From NCBI GenBank assembly GCA_947447265.1, contig CANFKC010000009.1:56780-120779 (forward strand): a stretch of 64,000 bases of DNA, written 5' to 3'. Below the pieces are notes generated by a model. It was not told the origin of the DNA and made no database searches. It saw only the letters and a list, made by a program, of their open reading frames with translations. Position 1 is the stretch's first letter. Every line of letters begins with the position of its first letter. The translations under genes and the position numbers were made by a program. Positions 26,701-35,525 of the stretch are shown one piece after another. Source of the stretch: Chitinophagaceae bacterium. Lineage in GTDB: Bacteria > Bacteroidota > Bacteroidia > Chitinophagales > Chitinophagaceae.

Positions 26701-29700
26701 GATTGGGATGGTAGCAAGAAAAGGATAGCAGGGGTGAGTTCATTCGGTGTTGGAGGAACAAATGCTCATGTAATACTTACGGAATACGACAATAAAGCAC
26801 TTATAACCAATAAATCGCGACCTGCACAATTACTATGTTGGTCGGCAAAAAATGAAAAGAGCCTCGATGCTTTTGGTGCTAAACTGACCAACTATCTGGG
26901 CGATACTGCGGGAGTAGATCTGGCAGATGTAGCCTATACGCTACAAACTTCACGGGCTGATTTTAAACACCGGAGGTTTGTAGTGGCAAGCGACTCCGGC
27001 GACTTTATCAGCCAATACAGTGATAAAGCCAAATTCAATGCTAATACTAAAAACCTCAAAGACAAACCGCTCCACACTGTGTTCATGTTCCCAGGCCAGG
27101 GCGATCAGTATGTGAACATGGGTAAGGCATTGTTTGAAACGGAGCCTGTTTTCAAAATGGCGATGGAAGAGTGTGCAGCCATCCTGGCCTCCGAGCTCAG
27201 GGAGAATATACTCGATGTCATTTATCCTGCACAGGTCGATCAGGCAGCAGAAGATAAAATTAAAAATACAGCCTATAGCCAACCGGCTTTATTTTCAATT
27301 GGCTACTCCTTGGGTAAGCTCTGGATGAGTTGGGGAATTTATCCTTCGGCGTTTATAGGGCATAGCATAGGCGAGTTTGTGTCAGCTTATTTTGCCGGCA
27401 TATTCAGTTTGACTGATGGACTAAAACTGATTGCCCAAAGAGGTAAAATGATGGGTGCGTTGCCGAACGGCGCAATGCTCTCTGTCCGGCTGTCGCAAAC
27501 GGATATACAGCCCTATTTGTCTGGTGAAATTGCACTAGCTGCTGCGAATAGTCCGCAACTTTCGGTTGTGGCCGGAAGCTTCGATGCTATCAATAATTTA
27601 GCGGCACAGCTCACAGAAAAGAACATTCTGAACCGGGTACTCGCCACCAGCCATGCTTTCCATTCGCACATGATGGATGCTGTAGTAGCGCCATTCCTAG
27701 AAGTGGTAAAGGGGGTAAAGCTGAGTGAGCCGCTGGTACCAATAATGTCAACTGTAACGGGCGATTGGCTCAGTGTGACAGAAGCAACCGACCCTGCTTA
27801 CTGGGCGAAACATTTGCGGGCAACTGTATTTTTCGGTAATGCAGTTCAGCGGTTAATTGATGATGCTTATACTTTGTTTCTTGAATTGGGACCAGGTAAG
27901 TCCGTAGCAACTTTGACCAGGCAACAGGCAGCTGGTAAATCGATAACGGCTATTTCGTCATTAGAGCAACTGGAAACAGAACAGCACTCTGACTACTCGA
28001 TAATTAAAGCATTAGGCCAACTGTGGCTGAATGGACTAGAACCGGACTGGAAAGCCTTTTATAAAGATGAAGTGCGGCAACGAAGAACCGATATCCCAAC
28101 CTACGCATTTAATAAGCAGGATTACTGGGTGGAGCCGCCACAGAAAATAGCAGCAGCCCAGGTGCCACAATATATTCAACCAGCAATAACTACACACAAC
28201 AATAGCAATACAGTACCCATGAGCAGGAAACCGCAACTCATTAGCCAGGTTAAAGAAACATTAGAAAATTCTTTCGGTATCGATCTTACCGGTGTTACCC
28301 CGGATATGACCTTTATTGAAGTGGGGCTTGATTCTTTGTTGCTTACTCAATTTGCGTTACTGGTAAAAAAACAATTCAATCTTACGGTCACCTTCAGGCA
28401 ACTCAATGAAGATCTTGGTTCACTTGACCTGCTGGCTGACTATCTAGATACGAAACTACCTGCTGAACCGGTGCAACAGGCGCCGCAGCAAGCGGCACCA
28501 ATTGCCTATACTCAGCTTCCAGTTAATACGGGCATACCAGTTAATGCTACCGCATTAGATCTGATCAGCCAACAGATACAGCTATTGGCAGCGCAGGTGA
28601 ACCTGTTGCAGACCGGGCAAATACAGCCTGTTCAGGCAGTTAGCTATAATACAGCTCCAAAAGCAGTTGTGGCAGCTAAGCCAGTAATTGCCGAGCTGAC
28701 ACCAGAGGAAGAAGCCGAGATAAAGAAGCCATTCGGAGCTGCAGCTCGTATTGAAAAACAATCAGCGGTACTGAACGGCACGCAGAAAGATTACCTGGCC
28801 GCGCTAACAACTAAGTACAACAATAAAACCAAGGCAAGCAAGGCATATACGCAACAGCACAGACCTTATATGGCCGATCCGCGTGTAGTTTCCGGGTTTA
28901 GGCCAGCTACAAAAGAACTGGTTTATTCGGTAGTGATGAACCGCTCGAAAGCTAGCCGGCTTTGGGATATTGACGGCAATGAATACATTGATGCATTGAA
29001 TGGATTTGGCTCCAACCTATTGGGTTACCAGCCTGATGTGTTGAAAAATGCGCTGATAGAGCAGATAGAAAAAGGCTACGAGATAGGCCCCCAACACGAA
29101 CTTGCAGGAGAAGTTTGTAAAATGATCTGTGAATTTACCGGCTTCGACCGCTCAGCACTTTGTAATACAGGCTCAGAGGCTGTATTGGGTGCTATGCGTA
29201 TTGCTCGTACGGTTACGGGTCGTTCCACAATTGTTGCATTTGCCGGTTCCTATCATGGCATTACTGATGAGGTGATAGCCCGCGGCAGTAAGAAACTGAA
29301 AACGTTTCCGGCATCTCCTGGCATAATGCCCGAAGCGGTGCAGAACATGCTGATACTGGATTACGGCACCGATGAGTCGTTGAGAATAATTGAGGAGCGT
29401 GCGCATGAAATTGCCGCAGTTCTGGTAGAGCCCATACAGAGCAGGCGTTGCGATTTTCAGCCCATAGAGTTCTTGAAGAAAGTGAGGGCCATAACCAAGG
29501 CATCTGATACGGTACTTATTTTTGATGAAGTAATCTCAGGCTTCCGTTTTCATCCCGGTGGTGCGCAGGCGATATTTGGTATTAAGGCAGACTTAGGTAC
29601 CTATGGCAAAGTAGTAGGTGGTGGACTCTCCATCGGTATTGTAGCCGGCGAGCGAAAATATATGGATGCGCTTGATGGTGGCGGCTGGCAGTTTGGAGAT

Positions 29701-30267
29701 GATTCCATACCGCAGGTGGGCGTTACCTATTTCGCAGGCACATTCGTAAGGCATCCGTTAGCGCTTGCTGCAGCAAAAGCCTCGTTGGAATATTTCAAAA
29801 AAATGGGTCCTGCCATGCAGGAAGGGCTCAACGCAAAGGGCCTTTACATAGCCAATACGCTGAATGCGCTTTGTCGAAAAATGAAAGTGCCTATATACAT
29901 AGCCCAATTTGGTTCGCTGTGGCGGATGAAGTTTCTTGAAGAATATCCTTACATGGAATTGTTCTTTGTGCTGATGCGTTACAAAGGCATCCATATAATT
30001 GAAGGGTTCCCGTGTTTCTTAACCACTTCGCACACTGACGAAGACATTGCTACTATTCTCCGTTGTTTCGAAGAAAGTCTAGTTGAGTTAAGGGCCGAAG
30101 GCCTGATACCGGAATATAGCCATAGCCCTGTTGATGAGAACAAGAACCTGAATATACCGCCGGTACCTAATGCAAAACTCGGCAAAGACCAGCAGGGTAA
30201 CCCTGCCTGGTTTGTGAAAGATGAAAATAACCCGGGTAAATACCTACAGGTAACTGAATTAAATTAA
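23707..30267 (+). CDS. Hybrid NRPS-PKS: A-PCP-KS-AT-ACP-aminotransferase
   Basis: A 2186-residue multidomain synthase. Adenylation domain ~1-505 (A3 YTSGSTGQPKG at 156; A5 NHYGPTETT at 294; A8 KIRGYRIELGE; A10 NGKVDKKAL). PCP with phosphopantetheine Ser549. Ketosynthase ~603-1030 with the intact triad Cys774, His910 and His949. Acyltransferase ~1124-1410 with GHSIGE Ser1220 and HAFH (1316-1319), the malonyl-CoA signature. ACP with GLDSL Ser1543. After a Gln/Ala/Pro-rich linker, a class III PLP aminotransferase ~1715-2140 with Asp1940 (FDEV) and Lys1968 (YGK). No ketoreductase, dehydratase or condensation domain. Logic: an amino acid is loaded, extended once with malonate, and the beta-ketone is transaminated in cis, as in iturin/mycosubtilin and microcystin synthases. 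The hand-read A code D-S-T-K-M-G-H-V-G resembles the published aspartate codes. The next gene starts 14 bases later. Confidence 0.93.
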   Translation: MHKSGTAIDFFRQQVERNPHNLALKLKDAELTYRQLDNLSDQLANFLVGKGIGIETLVPVCFTSPLDTVIAIWGILKSGAAYVPIDPEFPEDRIRYMIKDTGADLVLTDSHSNRFLNAAEGKEIVLSDGNWACLNGYATTPPVVNITGGNLAYVIYTSGSTGQPKGVLLEHRSVIDYIGGLFERIPYPECRSFVIGVSFAADSVITHLFGSLMQGSELHLFSKEDYNNVEYIHKYFQDHSIDCLKIVPSHWKSLSLNGKELLPRKVLMFGGEALYTSMVANVIPTSERTCILINHYGPTETTVGQLLHVINENNTYGHTIPIGKTFTDANVNILNEQGEAVNGDEAGELLIGGTCVARGYLNRPELTEQRFVKNKFSTDTISRLYRTGDLVRRLPDGDIEFLGRIDDQVKIRGYRIELGEIEDVLQKAPGVKQSVVLAKEGNNGDKRLVGYIVCPQGYDKKAIMAFLEAKLPAFMVPQLLMPLNEMPFFPNGKVDKKALPNPDASSLLTNNYVAAGNKTEEIITALWKEILAVERVGTEDNFFELGGNSLLAQKTVALLKSRHNLHLPVVKLYQFPKIKELAAFLDGKTATRKTTRATRAANAEVAVISMSGRFPGADSIEELWQVLKEGKETTTFFSDDQLAPGIPASLRNNPNYVKARGIVADVKGFDAAFFGITPKMAEIMDPQQRMFLEISWEALERSGYVRGKYEGAIGVFAGVRYNTYLPNNVLPNTELVENAGEFQIITLNDKDYVASRTAYTLDLKGPAVNVQTACSTTLVAIAQAVQSIRNGQCDMALAGGATINAPVNVGHLYNEGAILSIDGHCRPFDADARGTIFSDGAGVVLLKNMDDAIRDGDTILAVIKGIGMSNDGAGKGSFTAPSAEGQAAAISMAIEDAGIAPEDISYIEAHGTATPLGDPIEIEGLNIAFGEQDKKQYCAIGSIKSNFGHLTTSAGVTGFIKACLALHHKQIPPSINYSTPNPDIDFANSPFYVNTKLHDWDGSKKRIAGVSSFGVGGTNAHVILTEYDNKALITNKSRPAQLLCWSAKNEKSLDAFGAKLTNYLGDTAGVDLADVAYTLQTSRADFKHRRFVVASDSGDFISQYSDKAKFNANTKNLKDKPLHTVFMFPGQGDQYVNMGKALFETEPVFKMAMEECAAILASELRENILDVIYPAQVDQAAEDKIKNTAYSQPALFSIGYSLGKLWMSWGIYPSAFIGHSIGEFVSAYFAGIFSLTDGLKLIAQRGKMMGALPNGAMLSVRLSQTDIQPYLSGEIALAAANSPQLSVVAGSFDAINNLAAQLTEKNILNRVLATSHAFHSHMMDAVVAPFLEVVKGVKLSEPLVPIMSTVTGDWLSVTEATDPAYWAKHLRATVFFGNAVQRLIDDAYTLFLELGPGKSVATLTRQQAAGKSITAISSLEQLETEQHSDYSIIKALGQLWLNGLEPDWKAFYKDEVRQRRTDIPTYAFNKQDYWVEPPQKIAAAQVPQYIQPAITTHNNSNTVPMSRKPQLISQVKETLENSFGIDLTGVTPDMTFIEVGLDSLLLTQFALLVKKQFNLTVTFRQLNEDLGSLDLLADYLDTKLPAEPVQQAPQQAAPIAYTQLPVNTGIPVNATALDLISQQIQLLAAQVNLLQTGQIQPVQAVSYNTAPKAVVAAKPVIAELTPEEEAEIKKPFGAAARIEKQSAVLNGTQKDYLAALTTKYNNKTKASKAYTQQHRPYMADPRVVSGFRPATKELVYSVVMNRSKASRLWDIDGNEYIDALNGFGSNLLGYQPDVLKNALIEQIEKGYEIGPQHELAGEVCKMICEFTGFDRSALCNTGSEAVLGAMRIARTVTGRSTIVAFAGSYHGITDEVIARGSKKLKTFPASPGIMPEAVQNMLILDYGTDESLRIIEERAHEIAAVLVEPIQSRRCDFQPIEFLKKVRAITKASDTVLIFDEVISGFRFHPGGAQAIFGIKADLGTYGKVVGGGLSIGIVAGERKYMDALDGGGWQFGDDSIPQVGVTYFAGTFVRHPLALAAAKASLEYFKKMGPAMQEGLNAKGLYIANTLNALCRKMKVPIYIAQFGSLWRMKFLEEYPYMELFFVLMRYKGIHIIEGFPCFLTTSHTDEDIATILRCFEESLVELRAEGLIPEYSHSPVDENKNLNIPPVPNAKLGKDQQGNPAWFVKDENNPGKYLQVTELN

Positions 30268-30281
30268 TTTACTGAAACGCC

Positions 30282-33200
30282 ATGTTAAACTTAATACCGG
30301 TTGATTTTAACCCATTTGCAGAAGTAAACGAAATTGAAAAACTAACGTTCACCAACGAGCCTCAACGCGAGATATGGCTCTCCTGCATTATTGGGGGCGA
30401 AGACGCCAACCTTTCTTACAACGAATCTGTTTCTCTCAAAATAAAGGGTGACTTAAATATTGCTGCCCTTAAGCAGGCGGTGGCCAACCTGGTGCTGCGA
30501 CACGAAGCTTTGCGGTGCACAGTAAGCCCTAACGGTGAGACGCTCATTATTTATAAAGATTTCCCGGTTCAATTTGATGTTGATGACCTTTCCGGTTTAG
30601 CCGAAATGCAACGTAATGAGGCATGGACCGGCTTTCTGAATGGGGTAATGGCTACGGCGTTAGATATTCAATATGGTCCGCTATTTAAAGTTTTCCTCCA
30701 TAAGATCGATGTGGAGGAATATCGTTTCACCATTATTAAACACCACATTATAGGTGATGGATGGAGCACCGGCATTATACTGGAAGACCTTGGTAAAATG
30801 TACAGCGCCTATTCAAGCGGCCAGGATATTGTTTTGTCGCCTGCATCACAAATAAGTGACTATGCATCGGCCCAGGCTAGTTTTAAAGCTACTAAAGCCT
30901 ACAAAACAACGGAAGACTATTGGCTGAATATTTACAAGGGCGAAGCGCCAGTAGTTGATTTGCCGACAGACAGGCAACGTCCTGATACTAAAACCTACAA
31001 GGGTAATCGGATCGACCATCCACTTTCAAAGGAAGAAGTTGCACAGCTTAAAAAGGTTGGAGCAAAAAATGGTTCCAGCCTTGTTACTACGTTACTTGCA
31101 GCTTTCGAAGTTTTGCTTTACCAGGTAACACATCAGCGTGACCTGGTGGTGGGCCTGCCGTCATCTGGCCAGGCTGCTTCAGGGCTTAACAACGTAGTAG
31201 GGCACTGTGTCAATCTATTGCCGCTTAGAACCACTATTGATCCGTCTGCATCCTTCACTACCTACCTGAAGCGACGCAAAAAGGAAGTGCTGGATGCCTA
31301 TGATCATCAGCGTTTTACGTTCGGAGAACTGATCAAGAAACTCTACATCCGCAGAGATGCTTCGCGCATAGCGCTGGTGCCGGTCATGTTCAATATCGAC
31401 ATGGGCATGGACAATGCCGTAGCGTTTGACGGACTGGAATTTGAACTGGTGAGTAATCCCAGAGCATACGAAAATTTTGAATTGTATCTTAATGCCACCA
31501 ATTCAAAAGACGGCATTATATTAGAATGGTCCTACAATACCGATCTGTTCAATGCATCAACAATCGATAAGTTTCAGCAGGCGTATCATGCTATTCTATC
31601 GAAGGTAATTGCTGAACCCAATACTACTATTGCTGAGCTTGCCGAAGACGAAAAGAATGTAGCAACAGTTGTGATGGGTAGGGAAGTGCTCATCTCCATA
31701 AATGTTACCCTCAATTCTCTCTTAACTGAAGCCGCGAAGCGATTCGTAAATAAAACCGCGGTTCGTTTTAATCAGGAATCGCTTACTTACGAACAATTAG
31801 ATGAAAAGGTAAATAGGCTCTGTGCTTACTTTATTTCGAATGGTATTTCCAAGAGTGATATTGTTGCTGTTTCGTTAGAGAGATCAATTGAAATGCTGGT
31901 TTGCTTACTGGCAGCAATGCGCGCCGGTGCTGCTTACCTTCCGCTTGATCCCGAATACCCGTCCGAACGTATTGCCTTCATGCTGCAGGACTCATGCGCA
32001 AAGGTCCTCATAACTTCAAAAAGGAATAAGGGGAAATTTGCCGGGAATACGAAGGAGCTGGTAATAGAGGAATTCTGGAGCCAGCTCGCAGCCCAGAAGC
32101 CAGTTGAATTAGTTGAACTTTGTGGTGACGACATTGCGTACATTTTATACACATCAGGTTCTACAGGCAAACCTAAAGGCGTTAAGATAACTCACAGTAA
32201 CCTGGTTAACTTCCTGCAGAGTATGCAGCACGTGCCGGGCATTAAGGAGAGCGACCGTTTGTTGGCCATAACGTCTATTTCTTTCGACATTGCCGGGCTG
32301 GAGTTGTACCTGCCGCTAATATCCGGTGCGGAGTTGCTCCTGGCTGATACGGATACCACGCGCGATGGCAGGTTATTGTTGAAGCTGCTGGAAACGCAAA
32401 GCATTACCATGATGCAGGCAACGCCTTCAACCTGGCAAATGTTACTCGATTCAGGCTGGCAAAAGCGCACGGCGATAAAAATACTGTCAGGTGGAGAGGC
32501 CTTACCTGAAGTGCTTGCCGAAAAGCTGCTCGATTTGTCTGGCGAGTTATGGAACATGTATGGCCCAACCGAAACAACCATTTGGTCTACAATTAAAAAA
32601 ATAAGTGTCGACGATAAGCAGGTTACTATTGGCCTGCCAATTGATAACACCAGCATTTTTCTTTTAGGCGAAGATGGCCGGCAGGTGCAGAAAAATCAAC
32701 CCGGAGAAATTTTTATTGGTGGCGCTGGCGTAGCTGCAGGCTACCTTCATCGGCCGGAACTAACGGCGGAGAAATTCATACCCGATACATTCTCAGGCAA
32801 ACCCGGTGCTAAACTGTATGCTACCGGCGATTTAGGTAAACTCTTAGATAATGGCGATCTCCTTTGTATTGGCAGGGTCGATCAGCAGGTGAAGATAAGG
32901 GGACACCGTATTGAACTTGGCGAAATTGAAGCTGAGATTTCAAGGCAACAGGGCGTTAAGCAGGCTGTGGTTATAGCCCGAGAAGATATACCGATGGATA
33001 AGCGCCTGGTGGCTTATGTTACTTTGAAAGAGAGCACGGGCGAAGCCTCCTGGAAAGACAGATGGGATACTCTTTATGAAACCGGTGCAGAAGATAAAAA
33101 TAAGCAGCAGGCAAGCGGAGAAGGTATTGACGGCACATTGTTAGATCAGCTGGAAAACAGCGAAGAGCTCAAGCTGCAACTGGCGGAATGGTTACAAACT

Positions 33201-35498
33201 TCAGTGGCCCGTATAAAAACAATCAACGCAAGGCGCATATATGAAATAGGCAGCGGAGCGGGGCAAATATTGTTTGAACTGGCTCCCGGTATGGAGTATT
33301 ACATGGCAACTGACTATGCTCAGGCGGCCATTACCAACATAAATGGAAGGCTGAAAGCAGACGCGCAAAAATGGCGCCACGTAAAAGCGTCCGTAGCCGC
33401 CGCAGACGATTTTTCAGCCATCGGTAACGATAAAATTGACCTTGTCCTCATTAACTCAGTTGCACAGTATTTCCCGAATGCAACTTACCTCGTAAATGTT
33501 GTACGGCGGGCCATAAATGCTATTAATGGCAGCGGTTGCATATTTATTGGCGATATGCAGGGCAAAAATTCGCTGGAGATGTACCATGCCATGGACTATC
33601 TTCCAAGGGCTGCTGATACCACTAGCATCGGCACTTTCAGAAACGTTGTTTCGAATAGGGTGCGTATTGAGGAAGAGTTTGTTGCAGACCCTGCATTCTT
33701 CTATATGTTGCCGCAACTCTTACCTCAAATTACAGGAGTTGATGTTCAGCTAAGAAAGGGTGCGTCGCAAAACGAAACTACAAAGTACCACTATGATGTG
33801 TGGCTGTATGTACACCAGCCTGTTGAGGTGGTTAAAGCGTCAGTAACTGGTAATTGGCAGGAAATTCAGTCTATAGATCAACTGGAAAAATTACTTGCTG
33901 AAAATGCTGGTTCGGTTGTTGAGATCAATAATATTCCAAACTCCCGTACGGCAAAAGATCACAAACTGCTGCATTTGTTACAAGCAGGTAACGCAGAAAC
34001 AAGCATTGCAGATTTAAGAACGAAAGTAAATGCTGCCAATGATGGTATACATCCTGATGCCTTCTGGCAGTTGGGAGATAAAATTGCTGCTGATGCCCAT
34101 GTGAGTTGGGTTACCGATGGCACCGATGGCTTGTTCAGAGTGGTGTTTATACCAAGGACAGGGAAACTGGTAGTGCCATTTTTTGAATTGCCAGCCAGTG
34201 CGCAAGATATTTACAGCTATGCGAGAACACCGCTGGCAGAAAATGAAGTTGCAGTCCCTAAAGAGGTATTATTACAGTGGAAAGATAGTTTAAGAAAGGT
34301 ACTGCCTGCTTACATGGTACCAGACGATATTGTGGCGCTTAAATCATTCCCGCTTACACCTAACGCTAAAGTAGATCGTAAAGCACTGCCTAAACCAAAA
34401 CAGCAAAATGAAGGCGCTGCAACGACAGAGAAATTTACGCTTACTAAAGACGAGCAGATCATTACCGATATCTGGAGTGATATATTGGGTTTACAAGACT
34501 TGAAGCCTACTGATGATTTCTTTCTATTAGGTGGGCACTCTCTACTTGCAGTGAAGGTAATGGTAGCCATTGAAAAGAAGACCGGCAAGAGGTTGCCGAT
34601 AGCTACGCTATTTACTAATTCAACTATTCAGAAACTCGCACGCCAACTCTCAGATGATGAAGCGGATAAAAAGTGGGATGTGCTCGTGCCTATAAAAACG
34701 AGCGGGACTAAAGTTCCCCTGTTTTTAATTCATGGTGGAGGCTTAAACATTCTGCTGTTTAAGTCAATCAGTGAGTATTTTGACGAAGACCAACCTGTAT
34801 ATGGTATTCAAGCCCTTGGTCTGAGCCACGACACAGATATACCACCAACCATAGCGCTTATTGCAAAGCTTTACATTGACGAGATATTGGAGGTGCATCC
34901 GGAAGGACCGTATTCCTTAGTTGGCTATTCTCTGGGTGGGTTCATGGCTTTTGAAATGGCAAAGCAGTTGCTGCAAATGGGCAAGGTGGTCAACTTCCTG
35001 GGTATTATGGATACCTATGCCGGTAATAATATTGATGTTGGCAGCAGCACAATTAAGGCTGTGCAGAAGGTTAAAAGGCAATTCAGGAAAGTGCCTTTCT
35101 TCACCAAATCTTTGCTCAGCAATCCTAAGGAAACGATGGAGTATCAAATGATATTCCTGCAAAACCGACTGGATAAGCTGCGTTCGTCAGGCATTTTAGT
35201 GCCGAAAGAATTCACGGATCTTGAGGTGGAGATTTACAAAAAGTACAGCGATGCGCTTGACGCCTATGTATTGCAGCCTTTCAATATTGAAATGACTTTA
35301 TTCAGGGTTGAAAAACGCTTATACTTCCTTGATGACCTGGTATACCTTGGCTGGAACAGGTTTGCCTTAAAGGGCGTAAAAGTGCAGCCTGTGCCGGGCG
35401 ATCATAAAACGTTCCTGTATCCTCCGAATAGCAAACAGCTTGCTGCTATTTTACAACGCTCGCTGGATGCTGCGGAAAAGAAGATGGTGCATGCATAG
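30282..35498 (+). CDS. NRPS termination module: C-A(nMT)-PCP-TE
   Basis: A 1738-residue NRPS. Condensation domain ~20-440 with intact HHIIGDG (154-160). Adenylation domain from ~490 (A3 YTSGSTGKPKG at 623; A5 MYGPTETT). A SAM-dependent N-methyltransferase (~930-1260, motif EIGSGAGQ at 988) is inserted between A8 (KIRGHRIELGE) and A9/A10 (LPAYMVP, NAKVDRKAL), the usual place for nMT domains. PCP with GGHSL Ser1420. C-terminal type I thioesterase ~1470-1725 with GYSLGG Ser1550, Asp1577 and His1708. The hand-read A code D-I-L-Q-L-G-M-I-W matches the known glycine code, so the module probably adds N-methylglycine (sarcosine) to the beta-amino acyl chain and releases the product as an acid or ring. 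Confidence 0.93.
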   Translation: MLNLIPVDFNPFAEVNEIEKLTFTNEPQREIWLSCIIGGEDANLSYNESVSLKIKGDLNIAALKQAVANLVLRHEALRCTVSPNGETLIIYKDFPVQFDVDDLSGLAEMQRNEAWTGFLNGVMATALDIQYGPLFKVFLHKIDVEEYRFTIIKHHIIGDGWSTGIILEDLGKMYSAYSSGQDIVLSPASQISDYASAQASFKATKAYKTTEDYWLNIYKGEAPVVDLPTDRQRPDTKTYKGNRIDHPLSKEEVAQLKKVGAKNGSSLVTTLLAAFEVLLYQVTHQRDLVVGLPSSGQAASGLNNVVGHCVNLLPLRTTIDPSASFTTYLKRRKKEVLDAYDHQRFTFGELIKKLYIRRDASRIALVPVMFNIDMGMDNAVAFDGLEFELVSNPRAYENFELYLNATNSKDGIILEWSYNTDLFNASTIDKFQQAYHAILSKVIAEPNTTIAELAEDEKNVATVVMGREVLISINVTLNSLLTEAAKRFVNKTAVRFNQESLTYEQLDEKVNRLCAYFISNGISKSDIVAVSLERSIEMLVCLLAAMRAGAAYLPLDPEYPSERIAFMLQDSCAKVLITSKRNKGKFAGNTKELVIEEFWSQLAAQKPVELVELCGDDIAYILYTSGSTGKPKGVKITHSNLVNFLQSMQHVPGIKESDRLLAITSISFDIAGLELYLPLISGAELLLADTDTTRDGRLLLKLLETQSITMMQATPSTWQMLLDSGWQKRTAIKILSGGEALPEVLAEKLLDLSGELWNMYGPTETTIWSTIKKISVDDKQVTIGLPIDNTSIFLLGEDGRQVQKNQPGEIFIGGAGVAAGYLHRPELTAEKFIPDTFSGKPGAKLYATGDLGKLLDNGDLLCIGRVDQQVKIRGHRIELGEIEAEISRQQGVKQAVVIAREDIPMDKRLVAYVTLKESTGEASWKDRWDTLYETGAEDKNKQQASGEGIDGTLLDQLENSEELKLQLAEWLQTSVARIKTINARRIYEIGSGAGQILFELAPGMEYYMATDYAQAAITNINGRLKADAQKWRHVKASVAAADDFSAIGNDKIDLVLINSVAQYFPNATYLVNVVRRAINAINGSGCIFIGDMQGKNSLEMYHAMDYLPRAADTTSIGTFRNVVSNRVRIEEEFVADPAFFYMLPQLLPQITGVDVQLRKGASQNETTKYHYDVWLYVHQPVEVVKASVTGNWQEIQSIDQLEKLLAENAGSVVEINNIPNSRTAKDHKLLHLLQAGNAETSIADLRTKVNAANDGIHPDAFWQLGDKIAADAHVSWVTDGTDGLFRVVFIPRTGKLVVPFFELPASAQDIYSYARTPLAENEVAVPKEVLLQWKDSLRKVLPAYMVPDDIVALKSFPLTPNAKVDRKALPKPKQQNEGAATTEKFTLTKDEQIITDIWSDILGLQDLKPTDDFFLLGGHSLLAVKVMVAIEKKTGKRLPIATLFTNSTIQKLARQLSDDEADKKWDVLVPIKTSGTKVPLFLIHGGGLNILLFKSISEYFDEDQPVYGIQALGLSHDTDIPPTIALIAKLYIDEILEVHPEGPYSLVGYSLGGFMAFEMAKQLLQMGKVVNFLGIMDTYAGNNIDVGSSTIKAVQKVKRQFRKVPFFTKSLLSNPKETMEYQMIFLQNRLDKLRSSGILVPKEFTDLEVEIYKKYSDALDAYVLQPFNIEMTLFRVEKRLYFLDDLVYLGWNRFALKGVKVQPVPGDHKTFLYPPNSKQLAAILQRSLDAAEKKMVHA

Positions 35499-35525
35499 TA
35501 TGGTGTAACAGTCGTCATTCGACCT

